From an uncultured Micrococcales bacterium (GTDB lineage: Bacteria; Actinomycetota; Actinomycetes; Actinomycetales; Microbacteriaceae), in NCBI GenBank assembly GCA_903853515.1, contig CAINTU010000173.1:1-16379 (forward strand): a DNA stretch of 16,379 bases. The letters run 5' to 3'. This document shows, piece by piece, positions 1-8,112 of the stretch; the stretch's first letter is position 1, and every line of letters begins with the position of its first letter. Both the position numbers and the translations under genes were made by a program. The notes beneath the pieces are model-generated. The model made no database searches. It saw only the letters and a list, made by a program, of their open reading frames with translations, and was not told the DNA's origin.

Positions 1-451
1 CCACTACCTGCAATTGATTTACGGCGTTTGGTCGCTGCAGATCGGCGGCCACCAACAAAACTGTCTGGCCCTGATCTTTGAGCCACTTGGCCAACTTGCC
101 GGCGAGGGTAGTTTTACCTGAACCCTGCAAACCCGCGAGCATGATCACGGTCGGTGGATTTTTAGCAAAGCTAAGTCTGTGCTGCTCGCCGCCGAGAATC
201 GCAACGAGCTCTTCGTTGACGATTTGCACTACCTGCTGAGCAGGGTTTAGCGCCTTAGAAACCTCATCGCCGAGAGCACGGTCACGAACGGCGCCAACGA
301 AAGTCTTGACTACTTCGAGCGCAACGTCGGCTTCGAGCAGTGCACGGCGAATTTCGCGCAGAGTTGCGTCGATATCGGCTGCGCTCAGCTTGCCCTTAGA
401 GCGAAGATTTTTGAATGTTTCAACTAAACGATCAGAAAGATTGCCAAACAC
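1..451 (-). CDS. ffh: Signal recognition particle GTPase Ffh, N-terminal part (cut by window edge)
   Basis: Ffh binds 4.5S RNA and ribosome-exposed signal sequences and, with its receptor FtsY, delivers membrane proteins to the translocon. Only the first 150 codons are inside the window; the rest of the G domain and the RNA/signal-binding M domain lie off the left edge. I translated this part directly. It begins MFGNLSDRLVETFKNLRSKG, a typical Ffh N domain, followed by the P-loop GLQGSGKTT at residues 107-115 and AADLQRP at 135-141, the Ffh version of the DxxRP motif. The start is GTG at 451-449, preceded by AGAGAGG at 461-467 with 9 nt spacing; this ribosome-binding site overlaps the ftsY stop codon. 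The gene follows ftsY by 14 nt on the same strand, so the two SRP GTPases are probably made from one transcript. Nothing looks damaged in the visible part. Confidence 0.96.
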   Translation of the reverse strand, partial: MFGNLSDRLVETFKNLRSKGKLSAADIDATLREIRRALLEADVALEVVKTFVGAVRDRALGDEVSKALNPAQQVVQIVNEELVAILGGEQHRLSFAKNPPTVIMLAGLQGSGKTTLAGKLAKWLKDQGQTVLLVAADLQRPNAVNQLQVV

Positions 452-465
452 TTTTCGATTCCTCT

Positions 466-1587
466 CTAATCGTTAATTAGTGCGTTCGCGAATTCGGCTG
501 CGTCAAAGAATGCGAAGTCTTCGACACCTTCACCGACACCAACTAATTTAACTGGAATATCAAGTTGCTCTTGAATGGCAAAGACGATGCCGCCCTTGGC
601 CGTGCCGTCTAACTTGGTCAAGACAATGCCTGTTACGTTCGCGATCTCGGCAAATGCCTTGGCTTGGGTTAGTGCGTTTTGGCCAGTTGTTGCATCGATC
701 ACTAACAAAACTTCGGCGATGCTAGTGCGCTTCTCGACGACTCGACGAATCTTGCCGAGCTCATCCATGAGGTCAGTTTTATTTTGCAAGCGCCCCGCAG
801 TATCGATAATTACAACATCGCTGTCTTGGGCAAGAGCGATTTCAATAGTTTCGAATGCGACAGAAGCCGGGTCTTGACCCTCGGTTTTCGGCTTGACAAT
901 TGTTGCGCCCGAGCGCTGCGCCCAGGTGGCAAGCTGGTCAACCGCTGCGGCTCTAAAAGTGTCGGCAGCCCCAAGGGTTACGCGCCAACCGCCATCGACC
1001 AACCACTTAGAAAGCTTGCCAATGGTGGTGGTCTTGCCAACACCGTTCACGCCGACCACCAAAAGCACATATGGCAGTTGCGCATCGCTCAGATTCAATG
1101 CACTGTCGTCACGCTTCAATTTTTCGGTGAGCAATTCAACAAGGATTGCCTTCAGCGCCGCCTCGTCACTGACACCCTGGCGCTTTGCGCGTGCCTTCAA
1201 ATCGGCTACAACGTTTGCCGCAGAATCTACGCCAAAGTCTGCCTGAATCAGAGTGTCTTCTAGCGACTCAAGATCTTGCAAATCAAAATTGATGCGACCG
1301 AAAAGAGATTTGATTGAGCGCCCAAAACTGCGCTTAGGCAGCGTGACTGCCTCGAGTGCCTGAGTTGAGTATGACTCTCTCGCAGACTCTGGCCCAGACT
1401 CTGGCCCAGACTCGGCCACCGGCTCGGCCACCGGCTCGGCCACAGGCACAATCGGCTCGGCCTCTTCTGGCAGTTCTTGCGCGTTTGTTGCCTCGATGGC
1501 CTCTTCTAGCGCTTGGTTTGCTTCGACGAGAGCGTCAGCAACGGGTTCGTCATCACGTTTTTTGCGCCAAAACATCAGCGAAGCCAT
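466..1587 (-). CDS. ftsY: Signal recognition particle receptor FtsY
   Basis: FtsY is the membrane-associated SRP receptor GTPase that docks Ffh-ribosome complexes at the translocon. The 373-residue protein has a short acidic, Pro/Glu-rich A domain (about 1-75), an N domain (about 85-165) and a G domain. Visible motifs are G1 GVNGVGKTTT (179-188), DTFRAAA (209-215), DTAGRL (262-267), TKLDGTAKGG (324-333) and GVGEGVEDF (350-358), all intact. The start is ATG at 1587: GGGGAG at 1593-1598 lies 5 nt upstream, whereas an internal Met at residue 5 would have 17 nt spacing. The smc stop is 2 nt upstream and ffh starts 14 nt downstream, so translation is probably coupled along smc-ftsY-ffh. In Mycobacterium tuberculosis amt, glnB and glnD lie between ftsY and ffh; they are absent here. 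The A domain contains in-frame 12-bp tandem repeats, annotated separately. Confidence 0.97.
   Translation of the reverse strand: MASLMFWRKKRDDEPVADALVEANQALEEAIEATNAQELPEEAEPIVPVAEPVAEPVAESGPESGPESARESYSTQALEAVTLPKRSFGRSIKSLFGRINFDLQDLESLEDTLIQADFGVDSAANVVADLKARAKRQGVSDEAALKAILVELLTEKLKRDDSALNLSDAQLPYVLLVVGVNGVGKTTTIGKLSKWLVDGGWRVTLGAADTFRAAAVDQLATWAQRSGATIVKPKTEGQDPASVAFETIEIALAQDSDVVIIDTAGRLQNKTDLMDELGKIRRVVEKRTSIAEVLLVIDATTGQNALTQAKAFAEIANVTGIVLTKLDGTAKGGIVFAIQEQLDIPVKLVGVGEGVEDFAFFDAAEFANALIND
1383..1446 (-). repeat. 12-bp tandem repeats inside ftsY
   Basis: Two 12-bp families lie side by side. CAGACTCTGGCC occurs at 1383-1394 and 1395-1406. A CTCGGCCACCGG unit occurs at 1411-1422 and 1423-1434, with a one-base variant at 1435-1446. 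Because the period is a multiple of three, they encode ESGP-type and EPVA-type tetrapeptides on the minus strand (about residues 50-67 of FtsY), in the poorly conserved acidic linker. Copy number could change by slippage without breaking the reading frame. Confidence 0.9.
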
Positions 1588-1589
1588 GG

Positions 1590-4500
1590 CTACTCCCCGG
1601 CTTCAGAGTTAGCGTCTTTTGCGCCGTCGCTAGCTGTTTCGATTCGCTGACCGACAACTGCCGAGATGCCATCCTGGCGCATTGAAACACCGTAAAGCGC
1701 ATCGGCGATTTCCATCGTGCGCTTCTGGTGAGTAATGATTACCAATTGCGATGACTTGCGCAGGTCAACAAAAATGTTGAGCAAACGGCCAAGGTTGGCA
1801 TCATCGAGCGCAGCCTCAACCTCGTCAAGCACATAGAAAGGCGAAGGGCGCGCTTTAAAGATTGCAAACAAAAGTGCTAGAGCAGCAAGCGAGCGCTCAC
1901 CACCCGAGAGCAAACTTAGACGTTCGATTCGCTTGCCCACTGGCTTCACGTTAACTTCGAGGCCACATGAGAGCAGGTTGTCGTGGTCGGTTAGATAAAT
2001 CGAACCGCTACCGCCTGGGAACAATACTGGGAATACCTCTTCGAAGGCCTTCTTGGTGTCTTCGACTGCCTCTAAGAAAATCGACTGCATCTTTTCGTCG
2101 ATCTCAGCGATGATTTGAATCAAGTCTTTGCGAGTCTGGGCGAGGTCAGCCAATTGTTCAGTCAAGAACTTGTGACGCTCTTCAAGAGCTGCAAATTCTT
2201 CAAGCGCCAATGGGTTCACCCGACCAAGACGCTCAAGCACTCGCTCGGCATCAGCCAAACGCTTGCGCTGTTCTTCGCGAACAAACGGCTTAGGGTTCTC
2301 TGGATTTTCTGGGTCGTCAATCAGCTGGTCAGGGCCGTATTCGGCAACTAACACTTCAAGCTCGAGACCAAGATCGTCATTTGCCTTAGCAACAAGGTTG
2401 GCAAGGTTCAGTCGCTTCTCATGGTTGGCAAGTTCGATATCGTGAACAGATTGAGTCAGGGTCGAAAGTCTCATCTGAATTTCGGCGGTTTCGCCACGCA
2501 GCTTAACGAGTTCTTCGTTTTGGTTGCGTCGTTCGCTCTCAAGGGTCGCTAGACGAGATTTTGCTTCGCCCCCAGAGGCGGCAATCGAATCCATGATTGC
2601 TGGCAAAACCTGCAATACGCGCTTAGCGTTGGCGAGTTGTCTGGCCTGAGCGGCAGCGGCAGCCTTGCTGCGTTCGATAGCTTCAAGAGCCTCTGTGATC
2701 TGAGCCTGCAGGTTGGCTGCTCGCTCAGTTTCGACGCGGTGGCGCTCATTGGCTGCCCCAAGCTCAACGCGCACGTCAAGCTCTTTTGCGCGGGCCGCAT
2801 CGACTAGCGCAGCAAGTTCAGCACGCGCACTCAGGTCTTGGCTCGGACGTTCGCGCTTCGCGAATTCTTGATAAACCGACTCTGCAGCGGTGAGTGCCTG
2901 ATCTGCACCACCGATTTGGTCGCGAGCAGTTTCAACCAACTTGGCGGCACGGTTGCGCTCACCTTCGGCGGCATCAACCTGCACTCGCAACTTGCCTAGG
3001 CGTTCGGCGTTGGCTGCCAATTCGCTGTCGTGCTTTTTTAGTTCGGCGAGCGCACGCGCTGCATGCTCTTTGGCTGACTGTTCGGTTGCACGTGCAGCAA
3101 CAAGTTCTTGACGCGCTGCTTCGATAGTCGCTAACACCTTGGTCAAAAGCGATTCAGCAGAATCGCGTTCAGCAACAAGTTCAACCTTTGAAACGCTCTT
3201 GCCAGATCCACCACGCAAAACCGATTCAGTCAGCACATCACCGCCGAGAGTGATCACAACAAGCTTGTGCGTCGCTGCGTCTGCGCGATAAAGATTCTTA
3301 GCGCTCTCAAGATCATCGACGATAACAACGTTGGTCAAGTTAGCAAGAATGCCTGCCGGAGCCTGCACAACCTCAACTGCGTTTCTAGCGCCAGCTACGT
3401 TTGGCAGGTTTGCAGGTTTTGCGGTGTTGTCAATATCGGCAACAACAAGTTCGGCACGGCCACCTTGGTTGCTCTTTAGCCACTCGAGTGCAGCTACGCC
3501 TTCTTCACGGCTTTCGGCAACTAGCGCATCGGCGATTGGGCCAAGTGCTGCTGCAATCGCGATTTCGAAACCAGGTTCAATCTTTACGTGGCTAGCAACA
3601 AGCCCACGGATACCGCGTAACCCGGCAGCAGCCAACTCGGTGGTGCCATCTTTTTGCTCGAGCATCAAATTCAATGCGCTGCGCTTTGCCGACAGCGAAT
3701 CGCGCTCGCGTTCTGCTTCGTGAATTTGGTCGCGCAATGACTCGATTGTTGCACCGGCTTCGGCGACAGCTCGCTGCGCTTCGTCGTATTTCTGCTCTAG
3801 GTCGTTATCGGCCGGCTGGTTTGACTGCAACTGCGCTTCTAGTTCGTTGAACGAAGAGTTGGCCGAAACAAAACGTGTCTGAGCTTCGGCAAGCACTGTC
3901 TCTTGGCGGTTTAGCTCTGCGCGCAGGCCTTCAAGCTTGGCTGCCGCAAGCGACGAGTCGCCAGCCAACCGAGCTAATTCGGCATCGAATTCAGCGATTT
4001 CGTTGGCTTTGGCCGCCGCCTGTGAATCAAATTTCTCGAGCGCGGCCCGAGCTTCGTCGCGACCTCGCTCAGCGTCGGCCAAGCCACCGCGAAGGCGCTC
4101 GACAAGCACGGCAAGTTCGATGGTTTGTTCTTGAGCGGCGATTGCTTCTGCCTCGATAGCGGCAGGGTCAATCTGCGAACCTTCTCGCTGCGCCTGAGAA
4201 TCAAGCAGAGCAACGCGCTGGGTGGCCACCGTATAGAGCGAACGCAAGCGTTCTGCCACAGCATCAAACTCAAAAGCTAATGCTCGAGCTGTCTCGAGTT
4301 CGCTCGAAACCTGCAGAGCTTCGAGCTGAGTGAGACGAGCTGCATTGCTATCTAGCTGCTGCTGCAAAATATTGCGTTCGCCACGGCGATCGCTTTCTGA
4401 TTGCGCAGTCTGCTCTAACGCAGCTTGCAAGCCAACGATTTCATCAGCCAGCATGCGTGCGCGAGCGTCACGAACCACTGCGGCAATGCCTTGAGCTTGA

Positions 4501-5138
4501 CGCGCGGTTTCTGCTTGCTGCGAGAGAGGCTTTAGTTGACGACGAACTTCACCGGCTAAGTCATTTAAGCGAGTCAGGTTGGTCTGCATCGCATCGAGTT
4601 TGCGCTCGGTTTTCTCTTTGCGACGGCGGTGCTTCAAAATTCCGGCGGCTTCTTCGATGAAACCGCGACGTTCCTCAGGCGTAGCCCGCAAGATGCCGTC
4701 GAGTTGGCCCTGGCCGACGATCACGTGCATTTCGCGACCAAGGCCGGTGTCGCTCAAAAGTTCTTGCACATCAAGAAGACGAACGTTTTCACCGTTGATG
4801 GCGTATTCAGAGGTGCCGTTTCTAAACAGCGTGCGACTGATTGTGACCTCGGTGTAATCGATCGGCAAAGCGCCATCCGAGTTATCAATTGTCAAGGCAA
4901 CTTCTGCGCGACCAAGTGGACCCTTGGTGGCAGTGCCCGCAAAGATTACGTCTTCCATCTTGCCGCCGCGCAGAGTCTTTGCACCCTGTTCACCCATAAC
5001 CCAGGCCAGTGCATCGACAACGTTTGACTTGCCAGAGCCGTTAGGGCCAACGACACAGGTGACGCCCTTTTCTAGAGCAAAAGTCGTTGGGTTGGCGAAC
5101 GACTTGAAGCCCTTGAGGGTAAGGCTCTTTAGATACAA
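1590..5138 (-). CDS. smc: Chromosome partition/condensation ATPase SMC
   Basis: SMC dimers, with ScpA and ScpB, form the ring-shaped complex that organises and segregates the chromosome. At 1182 residues the protein is full length for the family. It has an N-terminal ATPase head with Walker A GPNGSGKS (31-38) and the VGQGQLDGIL region (141-150), a long Ala/Glu/Lys/Arg-rich coiled-coil arm, a globular hinge (about 507-650), a return coiled coil, and the C-terminal head with signature LSGGER (1077-1082) and Walker B ending LDE (1104-1106). The start must be TTG at 5138-5136: the reading frame upstream reaches TAA 12 codons earlier with no ATG or GTG, and the MYLKSLTLKGFKSF beginning fits the family. 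The ribosome-binding site is weak. The 86 nt between mutM and smc hold no gene I can support; other actinobacteria may have acyP there. The only structure I see is a minor 4-bp inverted repeat beside the mutM stop. ftsY follows after 2 nt. Confidence 0.98.
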   Translation of the reverse strand: MYLKSLTLKGFKSFANPTTFALEKGVTCVVGPNGSGKSNVVDALAWVMGEQGAKTLRGGKMEDVIFAGTATKGPLGRAEVALTIDNSDGALPIDYTEVTISRTLFRNGTSEYAINGENVRLLDVQELLSDTGLGREMHVIVGQGQLDGILRATPEERRGFIEEAAGILKHRRRKEKTERKLDAMQTNLTRLNDLAGEVRRQLKPLSQQAETARQAQGIAAVVRDARARMLADEIVGLQAALEQTAQSESDRRGERNILQQQLDSNAARLTQLEALQVSSELETARALAFEFDAVAERLRSLYTVATQRVALLDSQAQREGSQIDPAAIEAEAIAAQEQTIELAVLVERLRGGLADAERGRDEARAALEKFDSQAAAKANEIAEFDAELARLAGDSSLAAAKLEGLRAELNRQETVLAEAQTRFVSANSSFNELEAQLQSNQPADNDLEQKYDEAQRAVAEAGATIESLRDQIHEAERERDSLSAKRSALNLMLEQKDGTTELAAAGLRGIRGLVASHVKIEPGFEIAIAAALGPIADALVAESREEGVAALEWLKSNQGGRAELVVADIDNTAKPANLPNVAGARNAVEVVQAPAGILANLTNVVIVDDLESAKNLYRADAATHKLVVITLGGDVLTESVLRGGSGKSVSKVELVAERDSAESLLTKVLATIEAARQELVAARATEQSAKEHAARALAELKKHDSELAANAERLGKLRVQVDAAEGERNRAAKLVETARDQIGGADQALTAAESVYQEFAKRERPSQDLSARAELAALVDAARAKELDVRVELGAANERHRVETERAANLQAQITEALEAIERSKAAAAAQARQLANAKRVLQVLPAIMDSIAASGGEAKSRLATLESERRNQNEELVKLRGETAEIQMRLSTLTQSVHDIELANHEKRLNLANLVAKANDDLGLELEVLVAEYGPDQLIDDPENPENPKPFVREEQRKRLADAERVLERLGRVNPLALEEFAALEERHKFLTEQLADLAQTRKDLIQIIAEIDEKMQSIFLEAVEDTKKAFEEVFPVLFPGGSGSIYLTDHDNLLSCGLEVNVKPVGKRIERLSLLSGGERSLAALALLFAIFKARPSPFYVLDEVEAALDDANLGRLLNIFVDLRKSSQLVIITHQKRTMEIADALYGVSMRQDGISAVVGQRIETASDGAKDANSEAGE

Positions 5139-5224
5139 GTCGGTTCCGTTTCGTTCAAAGTCAAAAGACTCAAATTACAAGGTCTCAGCGCATGGCGACA
5201 CGCGCACTAAGCAAAATTACCGCA

Positions 5225-6157
5225 TTAGCGGCTCAGTTTTTGACACGAAGGGCAAAGATGCGACCCTCGGTTCATCCATGAGTCTCGTCTGATGGCTCTG
5301 CCACAGCGTTTGCAAGGGAATCCGGTCATTCCATAGGCGTTCAAGCTCTGCGAAAAATAGCCCGATTCACCATTTATGTTCTTATATTGCTCGTCAAAAC
5401 TAGTGCCGCCCACTGCAACTGCTTCAGCCAGCACTTTTTGCACGAAAGCCAGCAGTTCGAGCGATTTAGCCTTAGATAACGTCGCTGCTGGCTGGTCGTA
5501 GTGCAATTTGGCGAGCCAAAGAGACTCATCGGCATAGATATTGCCGATACCAGAGAGCACGCCCTGATCTAAAAGCACTCGCTTGATGCCCGACTGCTTC
5601 TTTTTGAAAGCTGCAAGCACTTTTGCCTGATCAAATTCAAGGTCTAACGGATCACGGGCTATGTGGGCTACCTGAGCTGGAATCAAATTTCGCCAAGGAG
5701 CAGCCAAGCCAACCTGCGCGCTGAAACCGCCAACGCCGCCATCTTCGGTCGGTTGCATCTGGTCGATGGCCAGTGAACCAAAAATGCGCTGGTCTACAAA
5801 TCTCATTTCATATTTCTGGCCATCAGCTGCCGTTAGATAAAGAACGATGCGCGTTAGCTTGTCTGGCTCAAACTTTGGCGTGCGCAGCAAAATTTGGCCG
5901 CTCATGCCAAGGTGACCAATAAGGGCAAGTTGGGCTTTGTCAGATTTGGCAAGCGAAAGCGGCAGCCATAAAAACTTTCCGCGACGAACAGCAGCCTCAA
6001 TTCTTCGGCCGACAAGCGTCGCGATAAAGTCACTCTCGGTGCCTTCATGACGCTTCAGCGACCTAGTGTCGAATACCTCAACTTTTGTAACCCTGGCCCC
6101 GGTGACAAATTCGGCTAGCCCCGCTCGAACAGTTTCGACTTCTGGTAACTCAGGCAT
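5225..6157 (-). CDS. mutM: Formamidopyrimidine-DNA glycosylase (Fpg/MutM)
   Basis: MutM removes 8-oxoguanine and formamidopyrimidines from DNA and nicks the strand through its AP-lyase activity. The 310-residue protein starts MPELPEVETVRAGL, so Pro2 becomes the catalytic N-terminal nucleophile and Glu3 the general acid. A conserved Lys is at 61 (RRGKFLW), the helix-two-turn-helix DNA-binding region is at about 195-211 (LLDQGVLSGIGNIYADE), and a C-terminal zinc finger uses Cys282, Cys285, Cys302 and Cys305, with the Arg297 expected in the flipped-base loop. All functional residues are present, favouring true Fpg over an Nei relative. ATG 6157 lies 15 nt after the rnc stop with no strong Shine-Dalgarno, suggesting coupling to upstream translation. 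The rnc-mutM-smc order is the usual actinobacterial arrangement. Confidence 0.97.
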   Translation of the reverse strand: MPELPEVETVRAGLAEFVTGARVTKVEVFDTRSLKRHEGTESDFIATLVGRRIEAAVRRGKFLWLPLSLAKSDKAQLALIGHLGMSGQILLRTPKFEPDKLTRIVLYLTAADGQKYEMRFVDQRIFGSLAIDQMQPTEDGGVGGFSAQVGLAAPWRNLIPAQVAHIARDPLDLEFDQAKVLAAFKKKQSGIKRVLLDQGVLSGIGNIYADESLWLAKLHYDQPAATLSKAKSLELLAFVQKVLAEAVAVGGTSFDEQYKNINGESGYFSQSLNAYGMTGFPCKRCGRAIRRDSWMNRGSHLCPSCQKLSR

Positions 6158-6172
6158 GTGCTTCGGTCTGAT

Positions 6173-6868
6173 CTATTTAGTCTGGCTGCCAGCAACGGGC
6201 GGCAAGGCGTTTAGCGCCGCGATAGCAGCTTCGGTTTCGGCCAATTTGGTGTTGCGTGCCTGGCCTTCGCCCAAAAGTTTTTTGCCACTAAAAACTTTGG
6301 CCAGATAAACACGTTCATGTTGATCACCCATTGGGGTCACTTCATATTTCACTGGCTCTAGGCCAAGCGAATCCAAGCGCATCAGCAGAGTGGTTTTAGG
6401 GTCGTGAGCTTCAAGAATCTGATCGACGCTATCAATGAGTGGATAAATGAGTTTTGCAATAATCTGCGTTGCCATTTCAACTCCGCCGGTCAAAAACGCG
6501 GCTGCGAGAACAGCTTCGAAAGTGTCAGCCAAGACGCTCTTGCGTTGAGTCTTGAAATCCTTTTGGGCACCAACCCCGAGTCGAATAAATTCGTCGAGAC
6601 CAATCTGGTCTGCGGCCACTTCGAGTGCACTGGCACTAACCAGTGCTTGACGCACACGCGAGAGTTCTTTCTCGTTGAAGTCAGCAAAAATTTGGTGAAG
6701 GTGGCTAGAAACGACAAAACCCAACACCGAGTCGCCTAGAAACTCTAGACGTTCGTTGTCGGGTTGTTTGCCGTTCTCATATGCAAAAGAGCTGTGGGTC
6801 AGCGCAAGTTGCAAAAGATCTGGGTTGACCTCGACGCCTAACCTGCGGTTAAGTTCGTCGAGGCTCAT
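6173..6868 (-). CDS. rnc: Ribonuclease III
   Basis: RNase III cleaves double-stranded RNA and processes the rRNA precursor. The 231-residue protein has the signature NERLEFLGDSVLG (38-50), with Glu42 and Asp46 in the active site, and the second acidic pair Asp115 and Glu118 in VLADTFEAV (112-120). A double-stranded RNA-binding domain follows at about 157-222, ending in GEGQARNTKLAETEAA (201-216); it has Asn-Thr where many homologues have Ser-Lys-Lys. Length and domain order are standard. The ATG at 6868 lies 14 nt after the rpmF stop, and its likely ribosome-binding sequence AGGCGT (6874-6879) is one arm of a small hairpin, annotated separately. It belongs to the yceD-rpmF-rnc-mutM chain, which joins ribosome synthesis with RNA processing. 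Confidence 0.97.
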   Translation of the reverse strand: MSLDELNRRLGVEVNPDLLQLALTHSSFAYENGKQPDNERLEFLGDSVLGFVVSSHLHQIFADFNEKELSRVRQALVSASALEVAADQIGLDEFIRLGVGAQKDFKTQRKSVLADTFEAVLAAAFLTGGVEMATQIIAKLIYPLIDSVDQILEAHDPKTTLLMRLDSLGLEPVKYEVTPMGDQHERVYLAKVFSGKKLLGEGQARNTKLAETEAAIAALNALPPVAGSQTK

Positions 6869-6873
6869 GGCTA

Positions 6874-6890
6874 ACGCCTGATTTAGGCGT
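6874..6890 (-). promoter_or_regulatory. Small hairpin at the rpmF-rnc junction
   Basis: ACGCCT (6874-6879) and AGGCGT (6885-6890) form a perfect 6-bp inverted repeat around a 5-nt loop. In the transcript the structure includes the rpmF stop codon (6883-6885) and the AGGCGT that probably serves as the rnc ribosome-binding site. A ribosome finishing rpmF would melt it, which would couple rnc translation to rpmF. No U-tract follows, so it is not an intrinsic terminator. The repeat is seen; the role is inferred. Confidence 0.4.
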
Positions 6891-7086
6891 CGGCTACTTT
6901 GCGGCCCTTGTATTCGAAGAACTGAACGTTGCCGTTCGAGTCTTCAACTGCACGAGCGCGGTGAGGCAAGCTATAGATGGTCTTGCCGTTCTCGACGGTC
7001 TTGACCAACGCTACGTTGTCGGCCTTCCACGCTGAGCGACGGTGACGAGTGTTGCTGCGAGATAGTCTTCGCTTTGGTACTGGCAT
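6883..7086 (-). CDS. rpmF: 50S ribosomal protein L32, cysteine-free form
   Basis: L32 is a small structural protein of the large ribosomal subunit. The 67-residue protein starts MPVPKRRLSRSNTRHRRSAW, the basic N-terminal signature of L32, and continues VKTVENGKTIYSLPHRA and FEYKGRKVADA. It has no cysteine, so it lacks the CxxC zinc ribbon of many L32 proteins and should not bind zinc through cysteines; I associate this form with Microbacteriaceae. The start ATG (7086-7084) shares one base with the yceD stop codon (TGATG), a classic coupling overlap. The yceD-rpmF pairing is widespread in bacteria. Confidence 0.96.
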   Translation of the reverse strand: MPVPKRRLSRSNTRHRRSAWKADNVALVKTVENGKTIYSLPHRARAVEDSNGNVQFFEYKGRKVADA

Positions 7087-7610
7087 CAGTCTTGTCCTTC
7101 TGTTTCTGAAAGCTTCTTAAGTTCACTAAACCTCGAGTCGATCGGGGCTTCGTGCTCGTGACCCGGATTCTCATCTAGCTTCACACCACACTGCGCGCAT
7201 AAACCTTGACAGTTTTCGCTGCAGATTGGGGTGAACGGAAGACTCAAAACAACCGCGTCAACAATGACCTGCTCTAAATCGATTTTTTCATCGACTACCA
7301 AGAAGTCATCTTCTACCTCTAAAGAATAGGCGAAAAGTTCGGCAAAATCTACTTCGAGCGGCACTTTGACCGGGTCGAGACAGCGAGAACACTCGCCTTC
7401 TGCTGTGGTCAGCACGTCGCCAGAGACATAAATGCCCTCGTGCACGCTTTCTAGGCGCAACTCGATGTCGAGTTCACCGCCCTTGGGCACCGCTGCCAGT
7501 CCGGCTCCGAGTGGCGCATCCAAGTCAATTTTTAGGTCTAGTTCGCGCATATTGCCTGGTTTGTGCATCAAATCGTGCACCGAAATTACGAATTTGCTCT
7601 GCGCGGTCAT
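7086..7610 (-). CDS. yceD: YceD/DUF177 family protein (large-subunit rRNA accumulation)
   Basis: DUF177 proteins are encoded next to rpmF in many bacteria and are linked to 23S rRNA accumulation or processing; the molecular activity is not well defined. This 174-residue copy has the family pattern: a beta-rich N-terminal half (about 1-70), CSRC at 74-77, an acidic middle, and a second cysteine cluster at 130, 134, 138 and 141 (within CSENCQGLCAQCG), followed by GHEHEA. The six Cys and nearby His could bind zinc, which is inferred. ATG 7610 has AAGG just upstream and lies 7 nt after the coaD stop; the stop overlaps the rpmF start by one base. The family assignment is firm, the biochemical role less so. 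Confidence 0.92.
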   Translation of the reverse strand: MTAQSKFVISVHDLMHKPGNMRELDLKIDLDAPLGAGLAAVPKGGELDIELRLESVHEGIYVSGDVLTTAEGECSRCLDPVKVPLEVDFAELFAYSLEVEDDFLVVDEKIDLEQVIVDAVVLSLPFTPICSENCQGLCAQCGVKLDENPGHEHEAPIDSRFSELKKLSETEGQD

Positions 7611-7617
7611 AGTTGCC

Positions 7618-8091
7618 TTATTTGGTTAGAGCCGCTGCGACAACGGCTGGAACGTATTTGCTGACGTCGCCGCCGAGGGTTGCAACCTGGCGCACGAGGC
7701 TAGAAGAGATGAAACCGTGCATCGGATCAGCTGGTATCAGGATTGTTTCGATGCCGCTTAGGTCGCGGTTCACCTGAGCCATCGGCAGTTCATAATCGAT
7801 GTCGACGGTGGTGCGAATGCCTTTGACGAGAGCTCGGGCATGAACCATTTTGCAATAGTCAACCAAGAGTCCGCTCTCGAGCGAGTTGACATCGAAGTTG
7901 CCTTTGACTCCGGCTAAAGCGGCTTTGACCAGCTCGACTCGTTCGGCTGCTGAAAAACGCGGATCTTTGTCTGGGTTATGCACAACCAAAACGTGAACAC
8001 GGTCAAAAAGTTTTGCGGCGCGCGCAGCAATGTCAACGTGACCAAAAGTGATTGGGTCAAATGAACCAGGATAAACGGCGATCGATGCCAT
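7618..8091 (-). CDS. coaD: Phosphopantetheine adenylyltransferase
   Basis: CoaD transfers AMP from ATP to 4'-phosphopantetheine, giving dephospho-CoA, the penultimate step of coenzyme A synthesis in the cytosol. The 157-residue length is normal. Motifs of the nucleotidyltransferase fold are complete: YPGSFDPITFGH (7-18) with the TxGH ATP-binding motif (15-18), KGIRTTVDIDYE (90-101) and ISSSLVR (128-134). ATG 8091 lies 21 nt after the recG stop with no strong Shine-Dalgarno. In related actinobacteria rsmD usually sits immediately upstream of coaD; here recG takes that place. Confidence 0.97.
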   Translation of the reverse strand: MASIAVYPGSFDPITFGHVDIAARAAKLFDRVHVLVVHNPDKDPRFSAAERVELVKAALAGVKGNFDVNSLESGLLVDYCKMVHARALVKGIRTTVDIDYELPMAQVNRDLSGIETILIPADPMHGFISSSLVRQVATLGGDVSKYVPAVVAAALTK

Positions 8092-8112
8092 GGTTCAAGG
8101 TTATCAAGCCGG

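Noticed and set aside
1383..1446. CRISPR-like repeat array
   Set aside because: The repeats are 12 bp, directly abutting with no spacers, and lie in frame inside ftsY.
5208..5230. CCGC-taat-GCGG inverted repeat at the mutM stop as a terminator
   Set aside because: The stem is only 4 bp and no T-tract follows, so it does not meet the minimum for an intrinsic terminator.
4629..5292. Long plus-strand open frames opposite smc (for example 4629-5027 and 4924-5292)
   Set aside because: They lie antisense to a fully conserved smc/mutM sequence, their translations are low-complexity and rich in Arg/Ser/Ala as expected from a complement of coding DNA, and no promoter or ribosome-binding site precedes them.
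6883..7086. L32 regarded as degraded because it lacks the zinc-ribbon cysteines
   Set aside because: Cysteine-free L32 is a normal alternative form, and the sequence is otherwise full length and conserved, so it is not a defect.
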